Assembly: GCF_014212055.1 (NCBI RefSeq) | Contig: NZ_JACJVO010000031.1 | Location: 1-64,000 of the forward strand | Direction of reading: 5' to 3' | Length of the DNA stretch: 64,000 nucleotides | Source: Cohnella zeiphila | GTDB taxonomy: Bacteria; Bacillota; Bacilli; Paenibacillales; Paenibacillaceae | Position numbers and translations under genes: made by a program | The notes under the pieces: model-generated | What the model was told of the DNA's origin: nothing | The model's database searches: none | The model's input: only the letters and a program-made list of their open reading frames with translations | Shown: one piece after another, positions 43,383 to 50,919 of the stretch | Position numbering within the stretch: position 1 is the stretch's first letter | Layout of the letters: each line of letters starts with the position of its first letter

Positions 43383-44893
43383 CGCCTCAGACCGCCAAGG
43401 CTCCGGCCGTCTCCGCTTCGCTGAGCTCCAACCGGGCTTTTCTGAAGCGCGTCTTCGAGAATTGCCACGATATCTCCTTCGACCATTGGAGCTACGGCGC
43501 GGATCTCGGATACGAAGCGCTGTCCGTTTATTGCCGCACGCTGGTGCCCGAAGACCGCAACCCTTACGTAAAGCAAACCCTTCACGACCTGACCGGCCTG
43601 GATTCGGGCGCCGCCGCGACCGCGACTCCCTCCGCGGTCGGCAGCTACTTCCAAAGCGGAGGGGTCGCGAAGCAGGGGTTCGCCGTCGTCCGGGAATTGT
43701 CCGAGGTCGTCGATCTCGTTCTGCAAGGATGCGTCGTCCTGTTCTTCGACCAATGGGACGGCGCGCTCGTTTACCATGCCCCGGAGATCGAGAAGCGGCC
43801 GGTCTCGGAGCCGGTCAACGAGCCTGTCGTTCACGGGCCGCGCGAGGGAACCGTCGAAGACCTCGGCAAGAACCTCGGCTTGCTCCGACAGAGAATCCCT
43901 TCTTCGGATTTAAAGATCGAATGGATCTCCGCCGGGAGATTGTCCAAGACCAGCATCGCGTTCTGTTACCTCGAGCCGGTCGTCGCTCCCGACCTGCTCG
44001 CCGAATTTCGCCGCCGAATCGCAGGTTTGGAGCGATACGACGTGCCGGAGACATCCTACGTCGAGGACTGGATTCAGGATTCCGCCTATTCGCCGTTCCC
44101 CCAATTCCGCTATACGGAGAGAACCGATACGGCGACAGCGGCTCTGATGGAAGGGAAGATCGCCGTCCTGGTCGATCATACGCCTTCGATCCTTATCGCT
44201 CCCGCGTATCTCGTCGATTTCATCGGCTCGAGCGAGGATTATTACGTCCGGACCGTCTACGCTTCCATGATTCGCCTGCTCCGCCTGCTGGCGTTCTCGA
44301 TCGCGTTGACGCTGCCCAGCATCTACATCGCGCTGTCGACCTTTCACTCGGAGCTCATTCCGACCGTGCTTCTGCTGGCGATTCTCGACACGCGGGAAGG
44401 CATTCCTTTCTCCGCGTTCGTGGAGGCGCTCATCATGGAGATCTCCTTCGAGCTGCTCCGGGAGGCGGGGATTCGGCTGCCCCGGCCCGTAGGTCCCGCA
44501 GTCAGCATCGTCGGGGCGCTGGTCATCGGACAGGCGGCCATCATGGCCAAGATCGCCTCGCCGATCATGGTGATCGTCGTCGCGCTTACAGGGATCGCCT
44601 CCTTCGCCATTCCGAACTATGGAATGGGGATTGCGCTGCGCATTCTCCGCTTTCCTTATATGGTCGCCGCCGCAGCCCTTGGAGGATTCGGCCTGATGAT
44701 CGCCATGCTGCTCACTCTGCTTCATTTGACCAGCCTGCATACGCTCGGACAGCCTTATCTGACGTCGCTCGCTCCGTTCCGCTGGAAGGATATGCGCGAT
44801 ATTGTGGTTCGCATTCCCCTGAAGCAGCTCCTGCGCTCTCCCCGCAGCCGCAGGCTAAGCATTCCGTCGAACGGAAGGAAGGATCCCGGATGA
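43379..44893 (+). CDS. Spore germination protein, GerAA family
   Basis: 504 residues. Soluble N-terminal domain, then the GerA core (VVLFFDQWDGALVYHAPEIEKRPVSEPVNEPVVHGPREG, a hallmark region) and four to five membrane segments including PSIYIALSTFHSELIPTVLLLAILDTREGIPFS. A subunit of a germinant receptor that forms the ion channel. TTG start at 43379 overlaps the gerB stop and has AAAGGAAG 8 bases upstream; long upstream frames are out of phase with gerB and not coding. Confidence 0.92.
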   Translation: MTPQTAKAPAVSASLSSNRAFLKRVFENCHDISFDHWSYGADLGYEALSVYCRTLVPEDRNPYVKQTLHDLTGLDSGAAATATPSAVGSYFQSGGVAKQGFAVVRELSEVVDLVLQGCVVLFFDQWDGALVYHAPEIEKRPVSEPVNEPVVHGPREGTVEDLGKNLGLLRQRIPSSDLKIEWISAGRLSKTSIAFCYLEPVVAPDLLAEFRRRIAGLERYDVPETSYVEDWIQDSAYSPFPQFRYTERTDTATAALMEGKIAVLVDHTPSILIAPAYLVDFIGSSEDYYVRTVYASMIRLLRLLAFSIALTLPSIYIALSTFHSELIPTVLLLAILDTREGIPFSAFVEALIMEISFELLREAGIRLPRPVGPAVSIVGALVIGQAAIMAKIASPIMVIVVALTGIASFAIPNYGMGIALRILRFPYMVAAAALGGFGLMIAMLLTLLHLTSLHTLGQPYLTSLAPFRWKDMRDIVVRIPLKQLLRSPRSRRLSIPSNGRKDPG

Positions 44894-46086
44894 GGAGAGC
44901 CGTCGCGGCATCGGCGCTGCTGTTCGCGATCTTCCCGTTGCTTGCAGGATGCTGGGACAAAAACGAGCTGACGAACTGGGGATACGTCCAAGCCGCGGCG
45001 ATCGATCGGGCGCCGGACGGCCGCATTCGTCTGACGACGCAAATTTACAAGCCCGGAAGCCCGGAAGCCCAAACGGCAGGAGCGGCCAAATCGGGATCCT
45101 TCCTGAACCTGACGAACGTCTCGGACACGGTATCGGAAGCCGCGGCGCAAATCTCCGGCCGGCTGGGACGAAATCTGCAGTGGAGCCATATGCGCGCCCT
45201 TCTCCTCAGCGAGGACTTCGCGCGGAACCGGAGCATCGGCGACGTTCTCGACTTCTTCTCGCGCAGCCAGGGACCGCGGGGATCGACCAGCGTTTTTATC
45301 GCAACCGGTGAAGCCGGCTCGTTCCTGGAGATCAAGCCTCTGATCGAGAGCACCATCGGACAGCAGCTCAAAACCGTCGAACAAACGACGGGCAGCCAAT
45401 TGGGAACCGCCAACCGACTGACCCTTCTCGACTTGAGCATCATGGCCGAGACCCCGTCGCCGACGGCCGATCTGATCCCACGCATCGAGCTCTCGAACGG
45501 GAAGCCGATCCTGGCCCTGATTAACGGGCTGTCCGTTCTGCGATTTCCGGAGGGGACGATTTCCGATCCGATCCCCCTCTCCCTTGCTCCGTACGTGCTG
45601 ATGCTGCGCGGTCAATTCAAGGGAGGGATCATTCAGATGCCCTGCCGGGGACAGAGCGGCAAGCCAAACGGAAAAAGCGATGCTTTTCTCGTGACTTCCG
45701 CCCGTTCCCGAACGAGCGTTTCCTCCCGCAAAGGCGAGCCAGCCATCCGAATTCTGTTGAAGATGAAAGGGAAAGCGAGTGAATTCAACTGCTCCCGCAC
45801 GACATCGGAGCAGGAGAACCGTGCATTCCTCAATCGGCTTCGCCAGGAGGTGAAGACCGGGCTGGAAGAGAGCATGGCGTTGATCCGCGCCCGCAAAGCG
45901 GACGTGATACACGCGGGCGAATATGCGCAGCGGCGGCATCCGCGATTGTGGAAAAGCTGGTCCGAAGATTGGGCGGAGGCGTTCTCGCGATCCGGATTCG
46001 AAGCGGATATCCGCATCATGATGACCGATACCGGAATGGACGCCGGCGAACCGTTCGTCGTCCCCCCTTCTCCCGACAAGAAATAG
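44890..46086 (+). CDS. Spore germination lipoprotein, GerAC family
   Basis: 398 residues. Lipoprotein signal SALLFAIFPLLAGCWDKNELTNWG: the LAGC lipobox followed by WDxxEL is the family start. Ger_C domain continues to the end (TGSQLGTANRLTLLDLSIMAETPSPTADLI). ATG overlaps the GerAA stop (ATGA). Completes an operon in the order small-B-A-C, instead of the usual A-B-C or A-C-B. Confidence 0.92.
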   Translation: MRRAVAASALLFAIFPLLAGCWDKNELTNWGYVQAAAIDRAPDGRIRLTTQIYKPGSPEAQTAGAAKSGSFLNLTNVSDTVSEAAAQISGRLGRNLQWSHMRALLLSEDFARNRSIGDVLDFFSRSQGPRGSTSVFIATGEAGSFLEIKPLIESTIGQQLKTVEQTTGSQLGTANRLTLLDLSIMAETPSPTADLIPRIELSNGKPILALINGLSVLRFPEGTISDPIPLSLAPYVLMLRGQFKGGIIQMPCRGQSGKPNGKSDAFLVTSARSRTSVSSRKGEPAIRILLKMKGKASEFNCSRTTSEQENRAFLNRLRQEVKTGLEESMALIRARKADVIHAGEYAQRRHPRLWKSWSEDWAEAFSRSGFEADIRIMMTDTGMDAGEPFVVPPSPDKK

Positions 46087-46171
46087 TAAACCGCCGGACG
46101 GACTGGACGGATTCGCTTGCTATGATAAACTAAGAGAATCGAAGTCTATCAGATGCAAGGAGATAACCGAC

Positions 46172-46951
46172 ATGAAGCTGGTATCCTGGAACGTCAACGG
46201 CCTCCGGTCCTGCGTAAACAAAGGATTCTTGGATTACTTCGCGGAAGCCGGCGCCGACGTCTTCTGCCTGCAGGAGACGAAGCTGCAGGACGGGCAGATC
46301 GAGCTCGAGCTCGGAGACGAGTACGCGCAATATTGGAACTACGCGGAGAAAAAAGGCTATTCCGGCACGGCGGTGTTCACGCGGCTGAAGCCGTTATCGG
46401 TCCGGTACGGAATCGAAGAGGATCGCGAGCCGGAAGGCCGGATTCTGACGCTCGAGTTCGACGAGTTCTATCTCGTCAACGTGTATACCCCGAACGCCAA
46501 GCGAGACTTGTCCCGGCTGCCGTATCGGCTGGAGTGGGAAGACCGGTTCCGCGGCTATCTGCAGGAGCTGGATGCCGTCAAGCCGGTGCTCGCCTGCGGC
46601 GACCTGAACGTCGCCCACCGCGAGATCGATATCAAGAATTGGCGGAGCAACCGGGGCAATTCCGGGTTCACGGACGAGGAACGGGAAAAGATGACGAGGC
46701 TTCTGAACGCCGGCTTCACCGACACGTTCCGGCACTTCTACCCCGAACGGAACGACGCCTTCACCTGGTGGTCGAACATGCCGAAAGTGCGGGAGCGGAA
46801 CGTCGGGTGGCGCATCGATTATTTTGTCGCGTCCGACCGGATCGTTCCGCTTCTGATCGATGCGGGAATCGACGCGCACGTGCTGGGCAGCGATCACTGT
46901 CCGATCACGCTCCAACTGCAGGATCGGCTTGAGTCGAGTTCGAACGGCTGA
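46172..46951 (+). CDS. exoA: Exodeoxyribonuclease III / AP endonuclease
   Basis: 259 residues. Magnesium-dependent endonuclease/exonuclease/phosphatase fold: MKLVSWNVNGLRSC, FCLQETKLQDGQ, VNVYTPNAKRD, ACGDLNVAHREIDIKN, TWWSN...RERNVGWRIDYF, GSDHCPITL. Base excision repair at abasic sites. AAGGAG 9 bases before the ATG. Single gene ending at a bidirectional terminator. Confidence 0.95.
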   Translation: MKLVSWNVNGLRSCVNKGFLDYFAEAGADVFCLQETKLQDGQIELELGDEYAQYWNYAEKKGYSGTAVFTRLKPLSVRYGIEEDREPEGRILTLEFDEFYLVNVYTPNAKRDLSRLPYRLEWEDRFRGYLQELDAVKPVLACGDLNVAHREIDIKNWRSNRGNSGFTDEEREKMTRLLNAGFTDTFRHFYPERNDAFTWWSNMPKVRERNVGWRIDYFVASDRIVPLLIDAGIDAHVLGSDHCPITLQLQDRLESSSNG

Positions 46952-46972
46952 CCCCTCTTGCGAACCGGCATA

Positions 46973-47016
46973 AAAAAGACGGCGCCCCGACCCTCCGGCC
47001 GGCGCGCCGTCTTTTT
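46973..47016. terminator. Bidirectional terminator between exoA and the MerR gene
   Basis: Arms AAAAAGACGGCGC / GCGCCGTCTTTTT; both strands carry a T-run, so it can stop both convergent genes. Confidence 0.88.
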
Positions 47017-47033
47017 CTCGCTTGCAACCGCGG

Positions 47034-47798
47034 CTACGCCTGCACGCCCGCGTAGATCCGGATGGCGTCCCGCAGGAATTCCGCCGTTCCCGGCTGCTTC
47101 GCGTCGTAATGAGCTTTGAACCGCTCGTCGTCGACGTACATCCGGGCCAGGCCCGCGTGCGCCTCTTTGGTGTATTCGGGCCAGTAGAAGCTCAGCCACT
47201 GGCGATGCAAGTCCGCCGCCCGCTGCGCGATCTCCGAGGCCGGGTCACCGCCGGCGAATGCCTCCGCCAGCGTGCGCTCGAGTTCTTCCGAGAGCCGCGT
47301 CAGTCGTTCGTGCTCTTCCTTCGTCATATTTTTCAGCTTCCCGTTCGACCGGTTGACCGTCTCTTCCCCGTATTTTTCCCGAATTTCCTTGCCGTACTTC
47401 CGCTCGTTATCGTCGATCAGCTTCTGCTTGAAGCCTTCGAACTTCTCTTGGTCGCTCATCGTTCTTCTCCCTTCGGATGCGGCAATCGTCATCTCCACGC
47501 TCGCGATCAGGAGATCCAATTGCCTTCTTCTGTCGAGAAGCTGCTCCCGATGCTCCCTAAGCGCCGCGGCCGCATTGAAGGCAGGATCGGTCACGATCTC
47601 CTTGATCTGCTCCAGCCCGACGCCAAGCTCCCGGTAGAACAAGATCTGCTGCAGCCGGTCCACCTCCGCCTGGCCGTAGATCCGGTATCCCGACGAATTG
47701 ATTCTGGCCGGCTTCAGAATCCCGATCTCGTCGTAATACCGCAGCGTTCTCGTGCTGATTCCCGCCAAGCGGCCCAGCTTCTGCACCGTATATTCCAT
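47034..47798 (-). CDS. MerR family regulator with TipAS ligand-binding domain
   Basis: 254 residues. N-terminal winged helix (YTVQKLGRLAGISTRTLRYYDEIGILKPARI) and coiled-coil dimer helix, then a TipAS-type domain (TKEEHERLTRLSEELERTLAEAF, HRQWLSFYWPEYTKEAHAGLARMYVDDERFKAHYD). Such proteins bind many hydrophobic drugs and activate their own promoter. ATG 47798 with GGGAGG 7 bases upstream. A 19-base-spacer promoter with a dyad lies just ahead. No efflux gene adjacent. Confidence 0.9.
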   Translation of the reverse strand: MEYTVQKLGRLAGISTRTLRYYDEIGILKPARINSSGYRIYGQAEVDRLQQILFYRELGVGLEQIKEIVTDPAFNAAAALREHREQLLDRRRQLDLLIASVEMTIAASEGRRTMSDQEKFEGFKQKLIDDNERKYGKEIREKYGEETVNRSNGKLKNMTKEEHERLTRLSEELERTLAEAFAGGDPASEIAQRAADLHRQWLSFYWPEYTKEAHAGLARMYVDDERFKAHYDAKQPGTAEFLRDAIRIYAGVQA

Positions 47799-47820
47799 GG
47801 TCTCGCCTCCCGACATCTTC

Positions 47821-47851
47821 ACCGTACACCTTTACGCTGCGTCAATGTCAA
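47821..47851 (-). promoter_or_regulatory. MerR-type autoregulated promoter
   Basis: Minus-strand TTGACA, 19-base spacer, TACGGT, with the dyad TTGACGCAGCGTAAA between the elements. The over-long spacer is the hallmark of promoters remodelled by MerR activators. Confidence 0.75.
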
Positions 47852-47904
47852 CGACTTATTTTCCCGTTTCTCACGGTCGGGCCATACTCTAGGGGGGACA
47901 GGCA

Positions 47905-48130
47905 TTGAATACGACGGAAGTTACCTTCGCATTGACCGATCAGATCGAATTGAGCGGGGGCGCGCACATTCTATATATCTAGAAGCCTACATCAGCAATG
48001 CCGCCGCTTTCGTCCGCCAAGGCCTGGAGCTTGGACAGCAAGTCGTCCTGATCGACAGCGAGGCCCATTACGAGCGCGTCTCGCAGCTCCTCCTGGCGGA
48101 GAGCGAAGAGCGGCCTTCACACCCGGATGC
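47905..48130 (+). pseudogene. Frameshifted, truncated MEDS-domain gene
   Basis: TTG start with AGGGGGG 7 bases upstream reads MNTTEVTFALTDQIELSGGAHILYI, then TAG. In another frame the protein continues EAYISNAAAFVRQGLELGQQVVLIDSEAHYERVSQLLLAE and is lost at about 48120, where folD-like sequence starts. SGGAHILY and the VRQGLELGQQVVLID segment are characteristic of MEDS (DcmR-sensory) domains found in Paenibacillus anti-sigma/sensor proteins. A small deletion at the ILYI-EAYIS junction and a missing 3' end mark it as broken. Confidence 0.7.
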
Positions 48131-48154
48131 GGCCGCCTCTACCGTATGCTTGAG
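48131..48154. repeat. Left direct repeat flanking the tetR/hydrolase island
   Basis: 24 bases, beginning GGCCGCCTCTACC, identical and in the same orientation at 49908-49931 inside folD. May represent an attachment or recombination site. Confidence 0.8.
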
Positions 48155-48175
48155 CAGCATGACGATAGCACTGGA
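48131..48175 (-). pseudogene. Detached fragment of a folD 3' end
   Basis: Minus strand reads AIVMLLKHTVEAAAS, aligning with TIATLLKHTVEAAER at the end of the intact folD. The first 24 bases (48131-48154) are identical to 49908-49931; the next 20 bases are about 60% alike. No other folD sequence is present. Confidence 0.75.
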
Positions 48176-48179
48176 GCAA

Positions 48180-48797
48180 TCACATTCGTTTCACAGTCGC
48201 ATCGATTCCATTAATAAATAACTCAAGACTATAAGCAAACTCAATGTCTGCAGTGCGTGCCGGGGCTGAAACGTTGACGGAGAGTGGTCGATTAGCTATC
48301 TCCGGACGCTCGTCGTTCAGATGGCTTCGCTCGTACTCTTCTTCCAGAGTGAATCCGATAATGAAATTCGTTAACGTGCTTACGCAATAACTTGCATCCC
48401 TATGCGTAAAGCCTTGAACATGTAAGGCATGAAAAAGGGCACGAGAGTGAGCCGAATCGATCTGTTGATGATAGGCAACGCACAACTGCGGTCCGTCACG
48501 ATAAGTTAACAAAGCATTTCTCAACGAATGTGCACTGGCAAGGAGCCACTCTTGCCAAGTTGCCTTTTCGTTTTTTGGCATGGCGAGCGGCTGGTCATCG
48601 AGCATCGTACGCGTAAGGTGAAGCAGGAGCGCGTCTTTGTTTTCAAAATGTCGGTATAGCGCCGATACGTGCACATCAAGTCGAGACGCGAGAGTTCTAA
48701 GCGAGAATGCATGTAAGCCTTGTTCGTTGAGCAACGCAAATGCAGCAACCGTGATACGAGATGTGTTCAATAGTCGTGGTTTGGGTTTTGGTCTCAT
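48180..48797 (-). CDS. TetR family transcriptional regulator
   Basis: 205 residues. N-terminal helix-turn-helix (SRITVAAFALLNEQGLHAFSLRTLASRLDVHVSALYRHFENKDALL) and a C-terminal domain like TetR class C. Codon use is visibly AT-richer than the surrounding genome. ATG 48797 lies 7 bases after a perfect TATAAT and no SD precedes it, so the mRNA may be leaderless; the frame back to 48878 is unlikely. Divergent from the hydrolase, with overlapping promoters. Confidence 0.88.
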   Translation of the reverse strand: MRPKPKPRLLNTSRITVAAFALLNEQGLHAFSLRTLASRLDVHVSALYRHFENKDALLLHLTRTMLDDQPLAMPKNEKATWQEWLLASAHSLRNALLTYRDGPQLCVAYHQQIDSAHSRALFHALHVQGFTHRDASYCVSTLTNFIIGFTLEEEYERSHLNDERPEIANRPLSVNVSAPARTADIEFAYSLELFINGIDATVKRM

Positions 48798-48799
48798 GC

Positions 48800-48829
48800 T
48801 TGACATTATATCATGCTTAGTGCTATAAG
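48800..48829. promoter_or_regulatory. Overlapping divergent promoters of tetR and hydrolase
   Basis: Plus strand: TTGACA (48800-48805), 17-18 bases, CTATAA/TATAAG. Minus strand: TATAAT (48810-48805). An imperfect dyad CTTAGTGCTATAAG lies between, a likely TetR operator covering both. Confidence 0.7.
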
Positions 48830-48835
48830 TGAACA

Positions 48836-49726
48836 GTGTTGACTTATTGTGAAGCCGGGGTGAAACATACGAAGCCAATCTATATAAAAAATACCGTTGT
48901 CTCCAAAGACGGAACGCTAATCGGGTATAGACAACTTGGAAAAGGACCCGGAGTTATATTAGTGCATGGCGGATTAAAGTCTTCCCAGGACTTTATGAAA
49001 CTTGCGCATATTTTATCTCATACATTTACAGTCTATATTCCGGACCGGCGCGGACGTGGAATGAGCGGCCCGGCGGGGGACTCATTTGGCGTTGAAAGAG
49101 AAGTGGAAGACATGCAAGCTCTTATTGCAAAAACAGGAGCTGCAAATATTTTCGGTTTAAGCGCAGGAGCGCTTGTTACGCTTAAAACAGCATGGGCCAC
49201 CCCTTCTTTGCGGAATGTCGCCCTCTATGAGCCGCCCTATTCCGTTAATGGATCGGCACCTACTTCCTGGGTGAAACGCTACAAACGCGAACTGGCAAAA
49301 GGAAAATTGGCAAACGCACTTGTTACCGGAATGCAAGGGCTTGCAACCGTGCCTGTATTCACGAAAATCCCTCGGTTTTTTCTTGCGCCTATGCTTGCTG
49401 TCGTCATGATGTTCCAAGGCAAATCTACAGAAGAAAAAGTAACGATTCGTTCACTGGTTCCTACCTGGCAGTATGACATGAAAGTCATCGATGAAATGAG
49501 CGATACGCTTGACGACTATAAAGATCTACGAGCAAACATTCTCCTGCTTGGAGGAACGAAAAGCCCGGCTTGGCTTATGGTTTCACTTGATTATTTAAAC
49601 GGCATATCGCCTCGGGTAAACCGATTTGCCTTTGAAGGTTTGGGCCATGACGGTCCGGAAGATGACGGCAACCCGGAGCTTGTTGCGGCGCATCTTTCCC
49701 GTTTTTTCGGAACAGATCGAGCATAG
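48836..49726 (+). CDS. Alpha/beta hydrolase
   Basis: 296 residues from GTG 48836 (alternative GTG at 48860). Oxyanion region ILVHGGLKSSQDF, nucleophile elbow FGLSAGALVTL (GxSxG), catalytic His in FEGLGHDGPEDDG. Substrate unknown. Same AT-rich composition as tetR. GTG 48836 sits about 7 bases after the -10, with no SD, so it may also be leaderless. Likely repressed by the divergent TetR protein. Confidence 0.88.
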   Translation: MLTYCEAGVKHTKPIYIKNTVVSKDGTLIGYRQLGKGPGVILVHGGLKSSQDFMKLAHILSHTFTVYIPDRRGRGMSGPAGDSFGVEREVEDMQALIAKTGAANIFGLSAGALVTLKTAWATPSLRNVALYEPPYSVNGSAPTSWVKRYKRELAKGKLANALVTGMQGLATVPVFTKIPRFFLAPMLAVVMMFQGKSTEEKVTIRSLVPTWQYDMKVIDEMSDTLDDYKDLRANILLLGGTKSPAWLMVSLDYLNGISPRVNRFAFEGLGHDGPEDDGNPELVAAHLSRFFGTDRA

Positions 49727-49737
49727 CGGCTCTTGAA

Positions 49738-49772
49738 ATAAAAAATCGACCTTGAACGGAGCCAAGGTCGAT
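49738..49772 (-). terminator. Terminator of folD
   Basis: Arms ATCGACCTTG / CAAGGTCGAT with an 8-base loop followed on the minus strand by TTTTTTATTTC. About 120 bases after the folD stop. A second hairpin (GACAAGGGTAGGGA / TCCCTTCACCC) occupies 49803-49842. Confidence 0.8.
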
Positions 49773-49892
49773 CCCGGTGATAAAAAATAGGCAGGCAGCA
49801 TCGACAAGGGTAGGGATCATCTCCCTTCACCCTCGTTGTCGGGTGCCCCCAAGCGAGTATTCGGGAGCGTCTCTTCCGCGAAAGCGAACGCT

Positions 49893-50735
49893 TCAGAGGG
49901 TGCGCTCGGCCGCCTCTACCGTATGCTTGAGAAGAGTCGCGATCGTGACGGGGCCTACTCCGGCCGGGACCGGGGTGATGGCGGAGACTCGCGGCAGGCA
50001 CGCTTCGTAATCGACGTCCCCGACATTCCCTTCGTTATAGCCGGCGTCCAGAACGACGGCTCCTTCCTTTATCCAATCCCCCCGAATGAACTGCGGCCGG
50101 CCGACGGCGGCGACGACGATATCTCCGAGCGCGACAATGCGGCCCAGATCCTGCGTGCGGGAGTGGCAGACGGTGACCGTCGCGTTGCGGTTGAGCAGCA
50201 TCTGCGAGACCGGCTTGCCCAGAATCGGGCTGCGGCCGACGACGACCGCGTGCTTGCCTTCGATCGGAAGGCCGTAATGGTCGAGAATGGCGAGGATGGC
50301 GGCCGGCGTGCAGGACGGGTAGGCCGCCATTCCGAAGGCGTTCTGGGCGAAGCCGGCCGTCGTGACTCCGTCCACGTCCTTGTCCAGACGAATCGCCTCG
50401 AACGCGGCTCTCTCGTCGATATGCTCCGGTACCGGATGCTGAAGCAGAATGCCGTGGACGCTCGGATCGTCGTTCAAGCGCTCGATCTCGGCGACCAGCC
50501 CGGCGGTCGACGTCGTCTTGCCGAGCTCCACCTTCAGGGAGCGAATGCCCAGCCGGGCGCAAGCGTTCCCCTTCATGCGCACGTACGTGGCGGACGCCGG
50601 GTCGTCCCCGACCAGAATGGTGGCCAGACAAGGGACGACGCCCTTCTCCGTCAATGTCTGAACCCGGACGGCCAGCTCATCCTTGATCTGCTGCGCCACG
50701 ACGGTCCCGTTCAAAATCAGCGGTTGTTCGTTCAT
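49893..50735 (-). CDS. folD: Bifunctional methylenetetrahydrofolate dehydrogenase/cyclohydrolase
   Basis: 280 residues. Interconverts 5,10-methylene-, methenyl- and 10-formyl-THF. Catalytic Lys in SATYVRMKGNACARLGI, GILLQHPVPEHI, DKDVDGVT, and the Rossmann part VVVGRSPILGKPVSQMLLNRNATVTVCHSRT; C-terminus PVPAGVGPVTIATLLKHTVEAAERTL. Its last 24-base block is duplicated 1.8 kb downstream. Expression is under a ZTP riboswitch. Confidence 0.96.
   Translation of the reverse strand: MNEQPLILNGTVVAQQIKDELAVRVQTLTEKGVVPCLATILVGDDPASATYVRMKGNACARLGIRSLKVELGKTTSTAGLVAEIERLNDDPSVHGILLQHPVPEHIDERAAFEAIRLDKDVDGVTTAGFAQNAFGMAAYPSCTPAAILAILDHYGLPIEGKHAVVVGRSPILGKPVSQMLLNRNATVTVCHSRTQDLGRIVALGDIVVAAVGRPQFIRGDWIKEGAVVLDAGYNEGNVGDVDYEACLPRVSAITPVPAGVGPVTIATLLKHTVEAAERTL
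49908..49931. repeat. Right direct repeat flanking the island, inside folD
   Basis: Identical over 24 bases to 48131-48154; encodes LLKHTVEA near the FolD C-terminus. Confidence 0.8.
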
Positions 50736-50760
50736 GCCTCATCGCTCCTTTTTTTGTCCG

Positions 50761-50803
50761 ATAAAAGACAGAAAGAGGCAAGGGGAACGAACCCCTTACC
50801 TCT
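50761..50803 (-). terminator. Expression-platform terminator of the folD ZTP riboswitch
   Basis: Arms AGAGGTAAGGGG / CCCCTTGCCTCT with a TTCGTT loop followed by TTCTGTCTTTT on the minus strand, between the aptamer and folD. Confidence 0.85.
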
Positions 50804-50875
50804 GCCCAGGCGTACGGCACAGTATGTCCGCGCGCTCCCCCATGGTGGCCCATGCTACGCCAGTCACGCGCGGGT
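50800..50875 (-). promoter_or_regulatory. ZTP (pfl) riboswitch of folD
   Basis: Minus strand has the pfl elements GTGACTGGCG, a GGGCCACC / GGGGGAGCGCG region and the 3' block CGCCTGGGCA, directly before the terminator and folD, a known target gene. ZTP/ZMP accumulates when 10-formyl-THF is short, so ligand should turn folD on. Confidence 0.9.
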
Positions 50876-50885
50876 GAATGCTTCT

Positions 50886-50915
50886 ATTGTAGAGGATGAA
50901 CCGCGTACGGCGCAA
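50886..50915 (-). promoter_or_regulatory. folD promoter
   Basis: Minus-strand TTGCGC, 18-base spacer, TACAAT, ending just before the riboswitch. Confidence 0.6.
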
Positions 50916-50919
50916 CCGA

